Assembly (NCBI GenBank): GCA_031419835.1
Contig: JANOLP010000062.1
Location: forward strand, 1-12,707
Reading direction: 5' to 3'
DNA length: 12,707 bases
From: JALYOK01 sp031419835
GTDB lineage: Bacteria; Pseudomonadota; Gammaproteobacteria; Burkholderiales; JALYOK01
The position numbers and the translations under genes are program-made. Below are positions 5,619-12,707 of this stretch, in pieces. Below the pieces are notes generated by a model. The model did no database searches. It saw only the letters and a program-made list of their open reading frames with translations, and had not been told where the DNA came from. The number at the start of each line of letters is the position of its first letter. Position 1 is the first letter of the stretch.

Positions 5619-6215
5619 ATGACCGCTGCGCTAGAATCCCAACAAGAAAAATTATGCAACGTCTTCGGTGAAAGCGTCATTGAATCGGGCATCCGATTCG
5701 ATGAACTCACCTTGACGCTCAACGCAGATTCTTGGCTCGCATCGGCAAAAACCCTGCGCGATTACGCCGATTTTAAATTCGATCAGTTGATCGATTTATG
5801 CGGCCTCGACTATTCCGAATACAGCGGCGGCGTGAGGGGTACGCGTTACGCCGTCGTCTACCATTTGCTGTCCTTGGATCACAACAAACGCGTGCGCGTA
5901 AAAGTGTTCGCCGCCGATGACGATCTTCCGATGTTGCCCTCGATGATCGATATTTGGCCTGCCGCGAATTGGTTTGAGCGCGAGGCATTCGATTTATTCG
6001 GCATCGTGTTTACCGGCCATCCCGATCTGCGCCGCATTCTCACGGATTACGGCTTCATCGGCCATCCGTTCCGCAAAGATTTTCCGATTTCCGGCAATGT
6101 CGAAATGCGTTACGACCCGGATCAGCAGCGCGTTGTCTATCAGCCGGTCAGCATCGAGCCCCGTGAGATTGTGCCGCGGGTGGTGCGTGAGCCGAATTAT
6201 GGTGGTGCGAAATAG
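5619..6215 (+). CDS. nuoC: NADH-quinone oxidoreductase subunit C
   Basis: This is a 198-residue cytoplasmic-face subunit (30-kDa family) of the peripheral arm, contacting NuoB and NuoD. The signature is clear at 119-157: FEREAFDLFGIVFTGHPDLR, then RILTDYGFIGHPFRKDFP. The C-terminal YQPVSIEPREIVPRVVRE is typical of the group. The gene is separate from nuoD, unlike the fused nuoCD of E. coli. The ATG at 5619 gives the expected N-terminus and length, but no convincing Shine-Dalgarno is present (GTAGATTCCACGAA precedes it); the purine-rich GAGGGGAG belongs to the repeat about 30 bases away. It is therefore unclear how translation starts. Palindromic repeat clusters lie on both sides. Confidence 0.97.
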   Translation: MTAALESQQEKLCNVFGESVIESGIRFDELTLTLNADSWLASAKTLRDYADFKFDQLIDLCGLDYSEYSGGVRGTRYAVVYHLLSLDHNKRVRVKVFAADDDLPMLPSMIDIWPAANWFEREAFDLFGIVFTGHPDLRRILTDYGFIGHPFRKDFPISGNVEMRYDPDQQRVVYQPVSIEPREIVPRVVREPNYGGAK

Positions 6216-6255
6216 TGATGAATATTTACTCGTCCGTATCCCTCAACAGAACGTC

Positions 6256-6351
6256 CCTTCCCCTTCAAGGGGAAGGACAGGATGGGGATGGGTCTCTTCC
6301 GCGTACTGGGATGACCCATCCCCACCCCAACCCTCCCCTTGAAGGGGAGGG
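6256..6351. repeat. Palindromic repeat cluster between nuoC and nuoD
   Basis: Three nested or adjacent inverted repeats are present. The first has 10-base arms CCTTCCCCTT (6256-6265) and AAGGGGAAGG (6267-6276) around one C. The second pairs 6281-6294 (GATGGGGATGGGTC) with 6313-6326 (GACCCATCCCCACC), 13 of 14 complementary. The third has 10-base arms CCCTCCCCTT (6331-6340) and AAGGGGAGGG (6342-6351) around one G. The first and third are related to each other, so the block looks like a terminal-inverted mobile-type repeat. It fills nearly all of the 145-base gap in the operon and has no transposase. Confidence 0.75.
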
Positions 6352-6355
6352 GGAG
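6349..6355 (+). promoter_or_regulatory. nuoD ribosome binding site at the edge of the repeat
   Basis: GGGGGAG ends 5 bases (TAATC) before the nuoD ATG and is the only plausible Shine-Dalgarno sequence. Its first bases (6349-6351) are part of the right arm of the last palindrome (6342-6351), so hairpin formation would partly occupy it. Sequestration is inference. Confidence 0.6.
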
Positions 6356-6360
6356 TAATC

Positions 6361-7614
6361 ATGGCGGAGATCCGCAACTACACAATGAATTTTGGCCCGC
6401 AACACCCTGCGGCCCACGGTGTGTTGCGCTTGGTTCTCGAGCTAGACGGCGAAGTCATCGAGCGCGCCGATCCGCACATCGGTTTGCTTCATCGCGCCAC
6501 GGAAAAACTCGCCGAGACGCGCACGTTCATTCAATCGCTGCCCTATATGGATCGGTTGGATTACGTCTCCATGATGTGCAACGAGCATGCTTACGTCATG
6601 TCCATGGAGAAACTGCTCGGCGTGACGCCGCCGATCCGCGCGCAATATATCCGCGTGATGTTCGACGAAATCACGCGAGTGTTGAATCACTTGCTCTGGC
6701 TAGGCGCCCATGCGCTCGATGTCGGCGCGATGACGGTGTTTCTCTATTGCTTTCGCGAGCGCGAAGATTTGATGGACTGTTACGAGGCCGTCAGCGGCGC
6801 GCGTATGCATGCGGCCTACTATCGACCCGGTGGCGTGTATCGCGATCTACCGGACCGCATGCCGCAATACCAAGTATCGCAAATCAAGAACGCCGACGAG
6901 ATCAAAAAAATCAACGCCAATCGCGGCGGCTCGATGCTCGATTTCATAGAAGATTTCACAAGACGTTTTCCAACCTACGTCGATGAATACGAAACCTTGC
7001 TGACCGACAATCGCATCTGGAAGCAACGCACCGTTGGCATCGGCGTCGTGACACCCGAGCGCGCAAAGGCGTTGGGCTTTACCGGGCCGATGCTCCGTGG
7101 CTCGGGCGTTGAGTGGGATCTGCGAAAGAAACAACCCTACGAAGTTTACGATCGCATGGACTTTGACATTCCGGTCGGTGTGGAAGGTGATTGTTACGAT
7201 CGATATTTGGTGCGCATCGAAGAGATGCGCCAATCGAACAACATCATCAAGCAATGCATAATTTGGCTGCGCAACAATCCCGGCCCGGTAATGATCGACG
7301 ATCACAAAATCGCGCCGCCACCACGTGTCGACATGAAACAAAATATGGAAGAGTTGATTCATCATTTCAAACTCTTCACCGAGGGCATGCATATTCCACC
7401 CGGCGAATGCTACGCTGCGGTGGAAGCGCCGAAGGGCGAGTTTGGAATTTATCTCGTTTCCGACGGTGGCAATAAACCCTATCGCCTGAAAATTCGTGCG
7501 CCGGGTTTCCCGCATCTCGCCGCGCTGGACGAAATGTCGCGTGGCCACATGATCGCCGATGTTGTCGCGATTATTGGCACGCAGGATATTGTGTTTGGCG
7601 AGATCGACCGATGA
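6361..7614 (+). CDS. nuoD: NADH-quinone oxidoreductase subunit D (49-kDa family)
   Basis: This is a 417-residue peripheral-arm subunit that forms the ubiquinone head-group pocket together with NuoB. It is homologous to the large subunit of NiFe hydrogenases but lacks the metal centre. Near the N-terminus GPQHPAAHG (12-20) supplies His19, and RLDY (65-68) supplies Tyr68; these align with the quinone-contacting His38 and Tyr87 known from Thermus Nqo4. HIGLLHRATEKLAETRT (39-55) and the C-terminal GEFGIYLVSDGGNKPYRLKI region and FGEIDR end are typical. The length of 417 is the standard betaproteobacterial size. The stop overlaps the nuoE start as ATGA, indicating translational coupling. Confidence 0.98.
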   Translation: MAEIRNYTMNFGPQHPAAHGVLRLVLELDGEVIERADPHIGLLHRATEKLAETRTFIQSLPYMDRLDYVSMMCNEHAYVMSMEKLLGVTPPIRAQYIRVMFDEITRVLNHLLWLGAHALDVGAMTVFLYCFREREDLMDCYEAVSGARMHAAYYRPGGVYRDLPDRMPQYQVSQIKNADEIKKINANRGGSMLDFIEDFTRRFPTYVDEYETLLTDNRIWKQRTVGIGVVTPERAKALGFTGPMLRGSGVEWDLRKKQPYEVYDRMDFDIPVGVEGDCYDRYLVRIEEMRQSNNIIKQCIIWLRNNPGPVMIDDHKIAPPPRVDMKQNMEELIHHFKLFTEGMHIPPGECYAAVEAPKGEFGIYLVSDGGNKPYRLKIRAPGFPHLAALDEMSRGHMIADVVAIIGTQDIVFGEIDR

Positions 7615-8087
7615 TATTGACGCCCGAATCACTGAGAAAAATTGATGCTGCGGTCGCCAAGTATCCCAGCGATCAAAAGCGTTCGGCGGCAATGGCCGCT
7701 CTGACCATCGCCCAAGACGAAAAGGGCTGGTTGTCGGATGAAACCATGGCTTTCATAGCGAGTTACCTGAGCATGGCGCCCGTTGCCGTGCGCGAAGTGG
7801 CAACGTTTTACACCATGTACAATCTCGCGCCGACTGGCAAACATAAGATTACGATTTGCACGAATTTGCCCTGCGCTTTATCCGGCGCAAACGATGCCGC
7901 AGAGCATTTGAAAAAGAAATTGGGCATTGATTTTAATGGCACCACGCAGGACGGAAAATTCTCGTTGAAAGAAGGCGAATGCTTCGGCGCTTGTGGCGAT
8001 GCGCCGGTGTGCCTGCTCAACAACAAACAAATGCTCAGTTTCATGAGCAACGAAAAAATCGATACGATGTTGGCGGAACTTAAATGA
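7611..8087 (+). CDS. nuoE: NADH-quinone oxidoreductase subunit E (24-kDa, cluster N1a)
   Basis: This is a 158-residue thioredoxin-fold subunit of the NADH-dehydrogenase module, binding the binuclear iron-sulfur cluster N1a. The ligands follow the family spacing: Cys83 and Cys88 in CTNLPC, then Cys124 and Cys128 in ECFGACG. The N-terminal helical part contains ALTIAQDEKGWLSDE (30-44) and REVATFYTMYNLAP (61-74), both characteristic. The length is normal. It overlaps nuoD by four bases (ATGA) and nuoF in the same way (8084-8087), so D, E and F are probably made from one coupled message. Confidence 0.98.
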   Translation: MILTPESLRKIDAAVAKYPSDQKRSAAMAALTIAQDEKGWLSDETMAFIASYLSMAPVAVREVATFYTMYNLAPTGKHKITICTNLPCALSGANDAAEHLKKKLGIDFNGTTQDGKFSLKEGECFGACGDAPVCLLNNKQMLSFMSNEKIDTMLAELK

Positions 8088-9394
8088 ACGTTGTCGGCTT
8101 GATCCCGCAGAATTTCGATCGCGATAAGACTTGGCATCTGAAAGATTACGAGGCGCGCGGTGGTTATGCGGCGCTGAAGAAAATCATTGCCGAGAAACTA
8201 ACGCCGGAGCAGGTGATCAACGAAGTGAAACTTTCGGCGCTGCGCGGTCGCGGTGGTGCAGGATTTCCTACCGGGCTGAAGTGGAGCTTCATGCCGAAGA
8301 GTTACGCCGGACAAAAATATCTGGTGTGTAATTCCGATGAGGGCGAGCCGGGCACGTTTAAGGATCGCGATTTACTGCGCTACAACCCGCATATCGTGAT
8401 CGAAGGCATGGCCATCGCGGCTTACGCGATGGGCATCTCGGTAGGCTACAACTATATCCACGGTGAAATTTGGGAAACCTATGATCGTTGCGAAGCTTCG
8501 CTGGACGAGGCGCGCGCGGCAGGATTTCTCGGCAAAAATATTCTGGGTTCGGAGTTCAGTTTCGAGCTCTACAACCACCACGGTTACGGCGCCTACATTT
8601 GTGGCGAAGAAACCGCGTTGCTCGAATCCCTAGAGGGCAAAAAAGGCCAACCGCGTTTCAAACCGCCATTCCCGGCGAGTTTTGGTTTGTACGGCAAGCC
8701 GACTACGATCAACAACACGGAAACGTTTGCCAGCGTGCCGTGGATCATAGTAAACGGCGGGCAAAAATTCTTGGAAATGGGTAAGCCGAACAACGGCGGC
8801 AGCAAATTATTCTCCGTCTCCGGCCACGTCGAACGACCCGGTAACTACGAAGTGTCGCTCGGGACGCCATTCGCGAAGTTATTGGAAATGGCCGGCGGTA
8901 TGCGCGGCGGTAAGAAATTGAAGGCGGTCATTCCCGGCGGCTCGAGCATGCCGGTGCTGCCTGCCGACATCATGATGGCGACCGATATGGATTATGACTC
9001 CATCGCCAAAGCCGGCTCGATGTTGGGCTCCGGCGCGGTAATCGTGATGGACGAAACCACCTGCATGGTGAAAGCGCTAGAGCGCTTGTCGTATTTTTAT
9101 TTCGAAGAATCTTGCGGCCAATGCACGCCGTGCCGTGAGGGTACGGGCTGGCTTTACCGTATGGTCAATCGCATCGAAACTGGTAAAGGCCGTCCCGAAG
9201 ATTTGGATCGTCTCGTCAGCGTCAGTAACAATATTCAGGGCCACACTATTTGCGCGCTCGGCGACGCCGCTGCGATGCCGGTGAAGGCGATGATTCAACA
9301 TTTCCGCGCCGAGTTCGAGCATCACATCGAGCACAAACGCTGCTTAGTCGGGCCCGGCAGCATTGTGCCGCAATCAGCGAAGCTCGCTGCATGA
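8084..9394 (+). CDS. nuoF: NADH-quinone oxidoreductase subunit F (51-kDa; NADH, FMN and cluster N3)
   Basis: This is a 436-residue subunit that oxidises NADH: it binds NADH and FMN and passes electrons to the tetranuclear cluster N3. The glycine-rich RGRGGAGFPTGLKW (54-67) and CNSDEGEPGTFKDR (82-95) make up the nucleotide and FMN sites. GAYICGEETALLESLEG (169-185) follows. The N3 ligands are Cys344, Cys347 and Cys350 in SCGQCTPCREGTGW, plus Cys390 in HTICALGDAA. The size is typical. Neighbours overlap on both sides by four bases. No odd features were seen; all expected ligands are intact. Confidence 0.99.
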   Translation: MNVVGLIPQNFDRDKTWHLKDYEARGGYAALKKIIAEKLTPEQVINEVKLSALRGRGGAGFPTGLKWSFMPKSYAGQKYLVCNSDEGEPGTFKDRDLLRYNPHIVIEGMAIAAYAMGISVGYNYIHGEIWETYDRCEASLDEARAAGFLGKNILGSEFSFELYNHHGYGAYICGEETALLESLEGKKGQPRFKPPFPASFGLYGKPTTINNTETFASVPWIIVNGGQKFLEMGKPNNGGSKLFSVSGHVERPGNYEVSLGTPFAKLLEMAGGMRGGKKLKAVIPGGSSMPVLPADIMMATDMDYDSIAKAGSMLGSGAVIVMDETTCMVKALERLSYFYFEESCGQCTPCREGTGWLYRMVNRIETGKGRPEDLDRLVSVSNNIQGHTICALGDAAAMPVKAMIQHFRAEFEHHIEHKRCLVGPGSIVPQSAKLAA

Positions 9395-11769
9395 TCAATC
9401 TCGAAATCGACGGCAAGCCGGTGCAAGTGGCGCCGGGGACGATGGTGATCCAGGCAGCGAACCAGCTCGGCATCACCGTGCCGCATTTTTGCTATCACAA
9501 AAAATTATCCATCGCGGCCAATTGCCGAATGTGCCTCGTGCAAGTTGAAAAAGCGCCGAAGCCGCTGCCCGCTTGTGCAACGCCGGTCGCCGAGGGAATG
9601 AAGGTTCACACCCATTCCGACTACGCGGTGAAAGCGCAAAAAGGCGTGATGGAGTTTTTGTTGATCAATCATCCGCTCGATTGCCCGATTTGCGATCAGG
9701 GTGGCGAATGCCAGTTGCAAGATTTGTCGGTCGGTTACGGCGGCAGCAATTCGCGCTATGAAGAAAACAAGCGCGTCGTCGATCACAAAGATCTCGGCCC
9801 ACTGATTTCCGCGCAAGAGATGACGCGCTGCATTCATTGCACGCGCTGCGTGCGCTTCGGCGAAGAGATCGCCGGCGTGATGGAATTGGGCATGATCGGC
9901 CGTGGCGAACACGCGGAGATTATCGGCTTCGTCGGCAAGACGATCGATTCCGAATTGTCGGGAAACATGATCGACGTGTGTCCAGTCGGCGCGCTCACTA
10001 GCAAGCCGTTCCGCTACGCCGCCCGCACTTGGGAATTATCGCGCTATCAATCCGTGAGTCCGCACGACGGTCTCGGTGCGAATCTGACACTGCAAGTAAA
10101 GCAGAATAAAGTGCTGCGCGTCGTGCCGCGCGAAAACGAAGAATTGAACGAATGCTGGCTCGCCGATCGCGATCGTTTTTCCTATGAAGGATTAAATTCG
10201 CCCGAGCGCCTGACCCGGCCGATGATCAAGGAGGCGGGCGTTTGGCGCGAAGTCGATTGGCAGAGCGCGTTGGAATTTACCGCGCGCCATCTTAAGCGCA
10301 TCAAAGTACAACACGGCGCGGACAGCATCGGCGCGTTGGCGACGCCGCATCAAACCTTGGAAGAACTATTCTTGCTGCAAAAGTTGATGCGCGGCCTCGG
10401 TTCGAACCATATCGATCATCGCTTACGTCAATCGGACTTCAGTCTAGACGCGACGCAATGCACGCCATGGCTAGGCATGAAAGTCGCGGAGTTAAGCAAG
10501 CTGAAAAGCACGCTGATTGTCGGCAGCACGTTGCGTAAGGAGCAGCCACTCATTTCGCAGCGCTTGCGTATGGCTGCAAAAAAAGGCCTCGCGCTGAATG
10601 TGATTCACGTGGCCGATGACGATTTGTTGATGGTAGTTGCGAACAAAGCCATCGTCGCGCCGAGTGAAATGTTGGGTACGTTGGCGCAAGTGTTGAAAGC
10701 TGCGCTCGAGCGCAATCCTGGCGAAGTCCCTGCATCGATTCAGGGCGTGTTAGCCGCAGTTCAAATTTCCGAAACGGCGCGAAAGATCGCCGCGAGCCTA
10801 ATCGAAAAAGGCGATTGTGCAATCTTGCTCGGCAATGTCGCGCAACATCATCCGGCCTACGCAAGTATTTATGCGGTCGCGCAAACACTCGCCCGTATCG
10901 TGAATGCGCGCTTTGGCGTGCTCGGCGAAGCAGCCAACAGCATCGGCGCGAGTATCGCCGGCGCAGTGCCGCACGCGAGCGTTCTCGGTGCTACATCGCA
11001 GGCAGGTCTCAACGCGGCGCAAATGTTAGCGTCGCCGCGCAAAGCGTATGTGTTGCTCGGCGCGGAGCCGGAGTTAGATTGTCATCAACCGGCGCTGGCG
11101 ATGAAAGCGATGGCCGCCGCGGAATTCGTCGTGGCGTTGACCAGCTATCAGCACCGCGCCAGCGAATACGCACACGTTATATTGCCGATTGCGCCATTTA
11201 CCGAAACCGCCGGCACGTTCGTCAATATGGAAGGGCGCGCCCAGAGTTTTTCCGGCGTAGTAAAGCCCTTGGGCGAAGCGCGTCCCGCTTGGAAAGTTCT
11301 GCGCGTGATGGCGAATTTACTAGGCGTTCCGGGTTTCGAGTTCGATAGTGTCGAAGCGGTGCGAAACGAAATAAGCCCCTATCTGCAAAGTGCCGTGTCC
11401 AGCTCACTGAACTCAGGCGCCGCGCAAATCGATATCAAGTTGGCCAGCCTCGCGCCCGGTAATGGGATTGAGCGCGTCGGTGAGGTACCGATTTACCAAT
11501 TGGATGCGGTCGTGCGGCGCGCCGACAGTTTGCAAAAAACCCGTGATGCGGCAGCACCGACGGCGGCGATGAATTCGCGCATGTTGGAAAAGTACAGCTT
11601 GAAAGCAGGCGTTTCGGTGCGCGTGAAACAGAATGGCAGTGCCATCACGCTTGACACGAGCTGTGACGAAACGCTACCGAATAATTCGGTGCGCGTGGCG
11701 GCGGGCCATCCGCTCACCGCCCGTTTGGAATCCATGTTCGGCGACATTCAATTGGAGCGCGTCGGCTGA
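9391..11769 (+). CDS. nuoG: NADH-quinone oxidoreductase subunit G (75-kDa; clusters N1b, N4, N5)
   Basis: This is a 792-residue subunit of the NADH module that conducts electrons from NuoF towards NuoB. The ATG at 9391 is chosen because it gives the conserved MINLEIDGK start and an ATGA overlap with nuoF; the reading frame stays open further upstream to 9250, but that part has no homology-like sequence. Binuclear ligands: Cys34, Cys45, Cys48, Cys62. N5 ligands: His94, Cys98, Cys101, Cys107 (HPLDCPICDQGGEC). N4 ligands: Cys147, Cys150, Cys153 (CIHCTRC) and Cys197 (DVCPVGAL). The remaining 550 or so residues form the molybdopterin-oxidoreductase-like domain, inactive in this family. The extra N7 cysteines known from E. 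coli and Thermus are absent, as is usual in this branch. Confidence 0.98.
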   Translation: MINLEIDGKPVQVAPGTMVIQAANQLGITVPHFCYHKKLSIAANCRMCLVQVEKAPKPLPACATPVAEGMKVHTHSDYAVKAQKGVMEFLLINHPLDCPICDQGGECQLQDLSVGYGGSNSRYEENKRVVDHKDLGPLISAQEMTRCIHCTRCVRFGEEIAGVMELGMIGRGEHAEIIGFVGKTIDSELSGNMIDVCPVGALTSKPFRYAARTWELSRYQSVSPHDGLGANLTLQVKQNKVLRVVPRENEELNECWLADRDRFSYEGLNSPERLTRPMIKEAGVWREVDWQSALEFTARHLKRIKVQHGADSIGALATPHQTLEELFLLQKLMRGLGSNHIDHRLRQSDFSLDATQCTPWLGMKVAELSKLKSTLIVGSTLRKEQPLISQRLRMAAKKGLALNVIHVADDDLLMVVANKAIVAPSEMLGTLAQVLKAALERNPGEVPASIQGVLAAVQISETARKIAASLIEKGDCAILLGNVAQHHPAYASIYAVAQTLARIVNARFGVLGEAANSIGASIAGAVPHASVLGATSQAGLNAAQMLASPRKAYVLLGAEPELDCHQPALAMKAMAAAEFVVALTSYQHRASEYAHVILPIAPFTETAGTFVNMEGRAQSFSGVVKPLGEARPAWKVLRVMANLLGVPGFEFDSVEAVRNEISPYLQSAVSSSLNSGAAQIDIKLASLAPGNGIERVGEVPIYQLDAVVRRADSLQKTRDAAAPTAAMNSRMLEKYSLKAGVSVRVKQNGSAITLDTSCDETLPNNSVRVAAGHPLTARLESMFGDIQLERVG

Positions 11770-12707
11770 TGATCGCGTTGGAAAGTTTCTTTGGCTCGTT
11801 GTGGCCGCTGATTTGGACGGTCGCGAAAATTCTAGTGGTCGTGTTACCGCTGACGCTTTGCGTCGCGATGCTGACCTACTTCGAGCGCAAGGTTATCGGC
11901 TTTATGCAGGTCCGCGTCGGTCCGAATCGCGTCGGTCCGCGCGGCTTACTACAGCCGTTCGCCGATGTGCTGAAAATGCTGACCAAGGAAATCGTCATCC
12001 CGTCCGGGTCGAGCAAATATCTTTTCATCATCGCGCCGATTTTGTCACTTGCTCCTGCCTTGGTCGCGTGGGCGGTGATGCCGTTCACCCCGGAGAAAGT
12101 ATTCGCCAACGTCGACGCGAGTTTGCTATTCATCATGGCCATCACATCGATGGGCGTCTACGGCGTGATCGTCGCCGGTTGGGCGTCGAATTCTAAGTAT
12201 GCGTTTATCGGCAGTTTACGTTGCGCGGCGCAGATTGTTTCCTACGAAATTGCAATGGGCTTTGCGTTGGTCACGGTGATTATGGTGTCCGGCAGTTTGA
12301 ATTTGGTGAAGATCGTTGCTGGTCAAGGCCAGGGAATGTTTCAAGACATCGCTGGGGGCTTGTTTTCCTTCGCCTCGTGGAATGTTTGGCCACTATTTCC
12401 GATGTTCATTGTTTACTTTGTCGCAGCCGTTGCCGAGACAAATCGCGCGCCATTTGATGTGGCGGAAGGCGAATCGGAAATCGTCGCCGGTTTCCACGTG
12501 GAATATTCCGGCATCGCCTTCGGATTATTTTTCTTGGCGGAATACGCCAACATGATTCTGGTTTCGGCACTGGCCGCCATGATGTTCCTCGGCGGCTGGT
12601 TACCACCCGTGCGGATCGGTTTCCTTGAGCAAGTTCCGCTGATTAACTGGTTGGTGTTGCCGGGTATGCATTGGCTGTTCTTAAAAATTGCATTCTTATT
12701 GTTTTGC
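11769..12707 (+). CDS. nuoH: NADH-quinone oxidoreductase subunit H, 3'-truncated by window edge
   Basis: The frame is open from the ATG at 11769 to the right edge, 313 codons, with no stop. Full-length proteins are about 340-360 residues, so some 30-45 are missing. NuoH is the multi-spanning membrane subunit that forms the quinone entry channel with NuoB and NuoD. Signatures: LTYFERKVIGFMQVRVGPNR (35-54), LLQPFADVLKMLTKE (60-74), GSLRCAAQIVSYEIAMGFAL (148-167) and AETNRAPFDVAEGESEIVAG (222-241). The DVAEGESEIV form is, from memory, typical of betaproteobacteria. The start overlaps the nuoG stop by one base (TGATG), which suggests coupling. nuoI to nuoN are expected beyond the edge. Confidence 0.97.
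   Translation, partial: MIALESFFGSLWPLIWTVAKILVVVLPLTLCVAMLTYFERKVIGFMQVRVGPNRVGPRGLLQPFADVLKMLTKEIVIPSGSSKYLFIIAPILSLAPALVAWAVMPFTPEKVFANVDASLLFIMAITSMGVYGVIVAGWASNSKYAFIGSLRCAAQIVSYEIAMGFALVTVIMVSGSLNLVKIVAGQGQGMFQDIAGGLFSFASWNVWPLFPMFIVYFVAAVAETNRAPFDVAEGESEIVAGFHVEYSGIAFGLFFLAEYANMILVSALAAMMFLGGWLPPVRIGFLEQVPLINWLVLPGMHWLFLKIAFLLFC

Noticed and set aside
6847..7692. Long open frame on the minus strand across nuoD, 281 residues.
   Set aside because: It is antisense to a highly conserved gene and has the composition expected of a reverse-frame shadow; there is no ribosome binding site or recognisable motif.
9250..9390. Upstream extension of the nuoG reading frame by 47 codons.
   Set aside because: The extension is an out-of-frame reading of nuoF (Arg-rich, no family similarity). 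The ATG at 9391 gives the conserved N-terminus and the ATGA overlap.
10021..10200. Absence of the extra N7 iron-sulfur ligands in NuoG.
   Set aside because: Most complex I lineages lack N7; it is known mainly from E. coli and Thermus-type enzymes. This is normal, not a loss of function.
1..12707. CRISPR arrays, insertion-sequence transposases, phage genes, defence or biosynthetic clusters.
   Set aside because: No regularly spaced repeats, transposase or integrase motifs, or accessory operons were seen. Apart from the secreted protein, the DUF2442 end and the palindromic repeats, the window is conserved housekeeping sequence.

Overview
The window looks like a chromosomal segment of a betaproteobacterium, or a closely related gammaproteobacterium. 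The evidence is the gene order tpiA, secG, tRNA-Leu(GAG), nuoA onward, the separate nuoC and nuoD genes (they are fused in enterobacteria and Pseudomonas), a 160-residue NuoB and a 417-residue NuoD. The lineage is inferred from gene order and protein features only; no database was searched.

Layout. Positions 2-190 hold the 3' end of a DUF2442-type small protein gene. Positions 191-472 are a palindrome-rich spacer containing a pair of REP-like hairpins. Positions 473-2563 on the minus strand hold one large gene for a secreted protein of uncertain function, with distant resemblance to the RIFT-barrel/alpha-toroid proteins related to exo-rhamnogalacturonan lyases. Positions 2564-3220 are a 657-base non-coding region with a second copy of the REP pair and remnants of other dispersed palindromic repeats. 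From 3221 to the right edge everything is on the plus strand: tpiA (glycolysis), secG (protein export), a tRNA-Leu gene, then nuoA, B, C, D, E, F, G and the first 313 codons of nuoH.

The nuo genes encode the proton-pumping NADH:ubiquinone oxidoreductase (complex I). NuoE, F and G form the NADH-oxidising arm. NuoB, C and D connect it to the membrane and form the quinone site. NuoA and NuoH are membrane subunits at that junction. The remaining membrane subunits (NuoI to N) presumably lie beyond the right edge. All the iron-sulfur ligand cysteines expected in NuoB, E, F and G are present. The operon is tightly packed (ATGA or TGATG overlaps from nuoD to nuoH), except for two gaps of about 150 bases, between nuoB and nuoC and between nuoC and nuoD. 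Each gap is filled by a GC-rich palindromic repeat cluster.

No new defence, mobile or biosynthetic system is visible. The parts worth a second look are the repeat elements: the REP pairs flanking the secreted-protein gene as near-identical direct repeats exactly 2500 bases apart, and the palindromes inside the nuo operon, one of which appears to supply part of the nuoD ribosome binding site.
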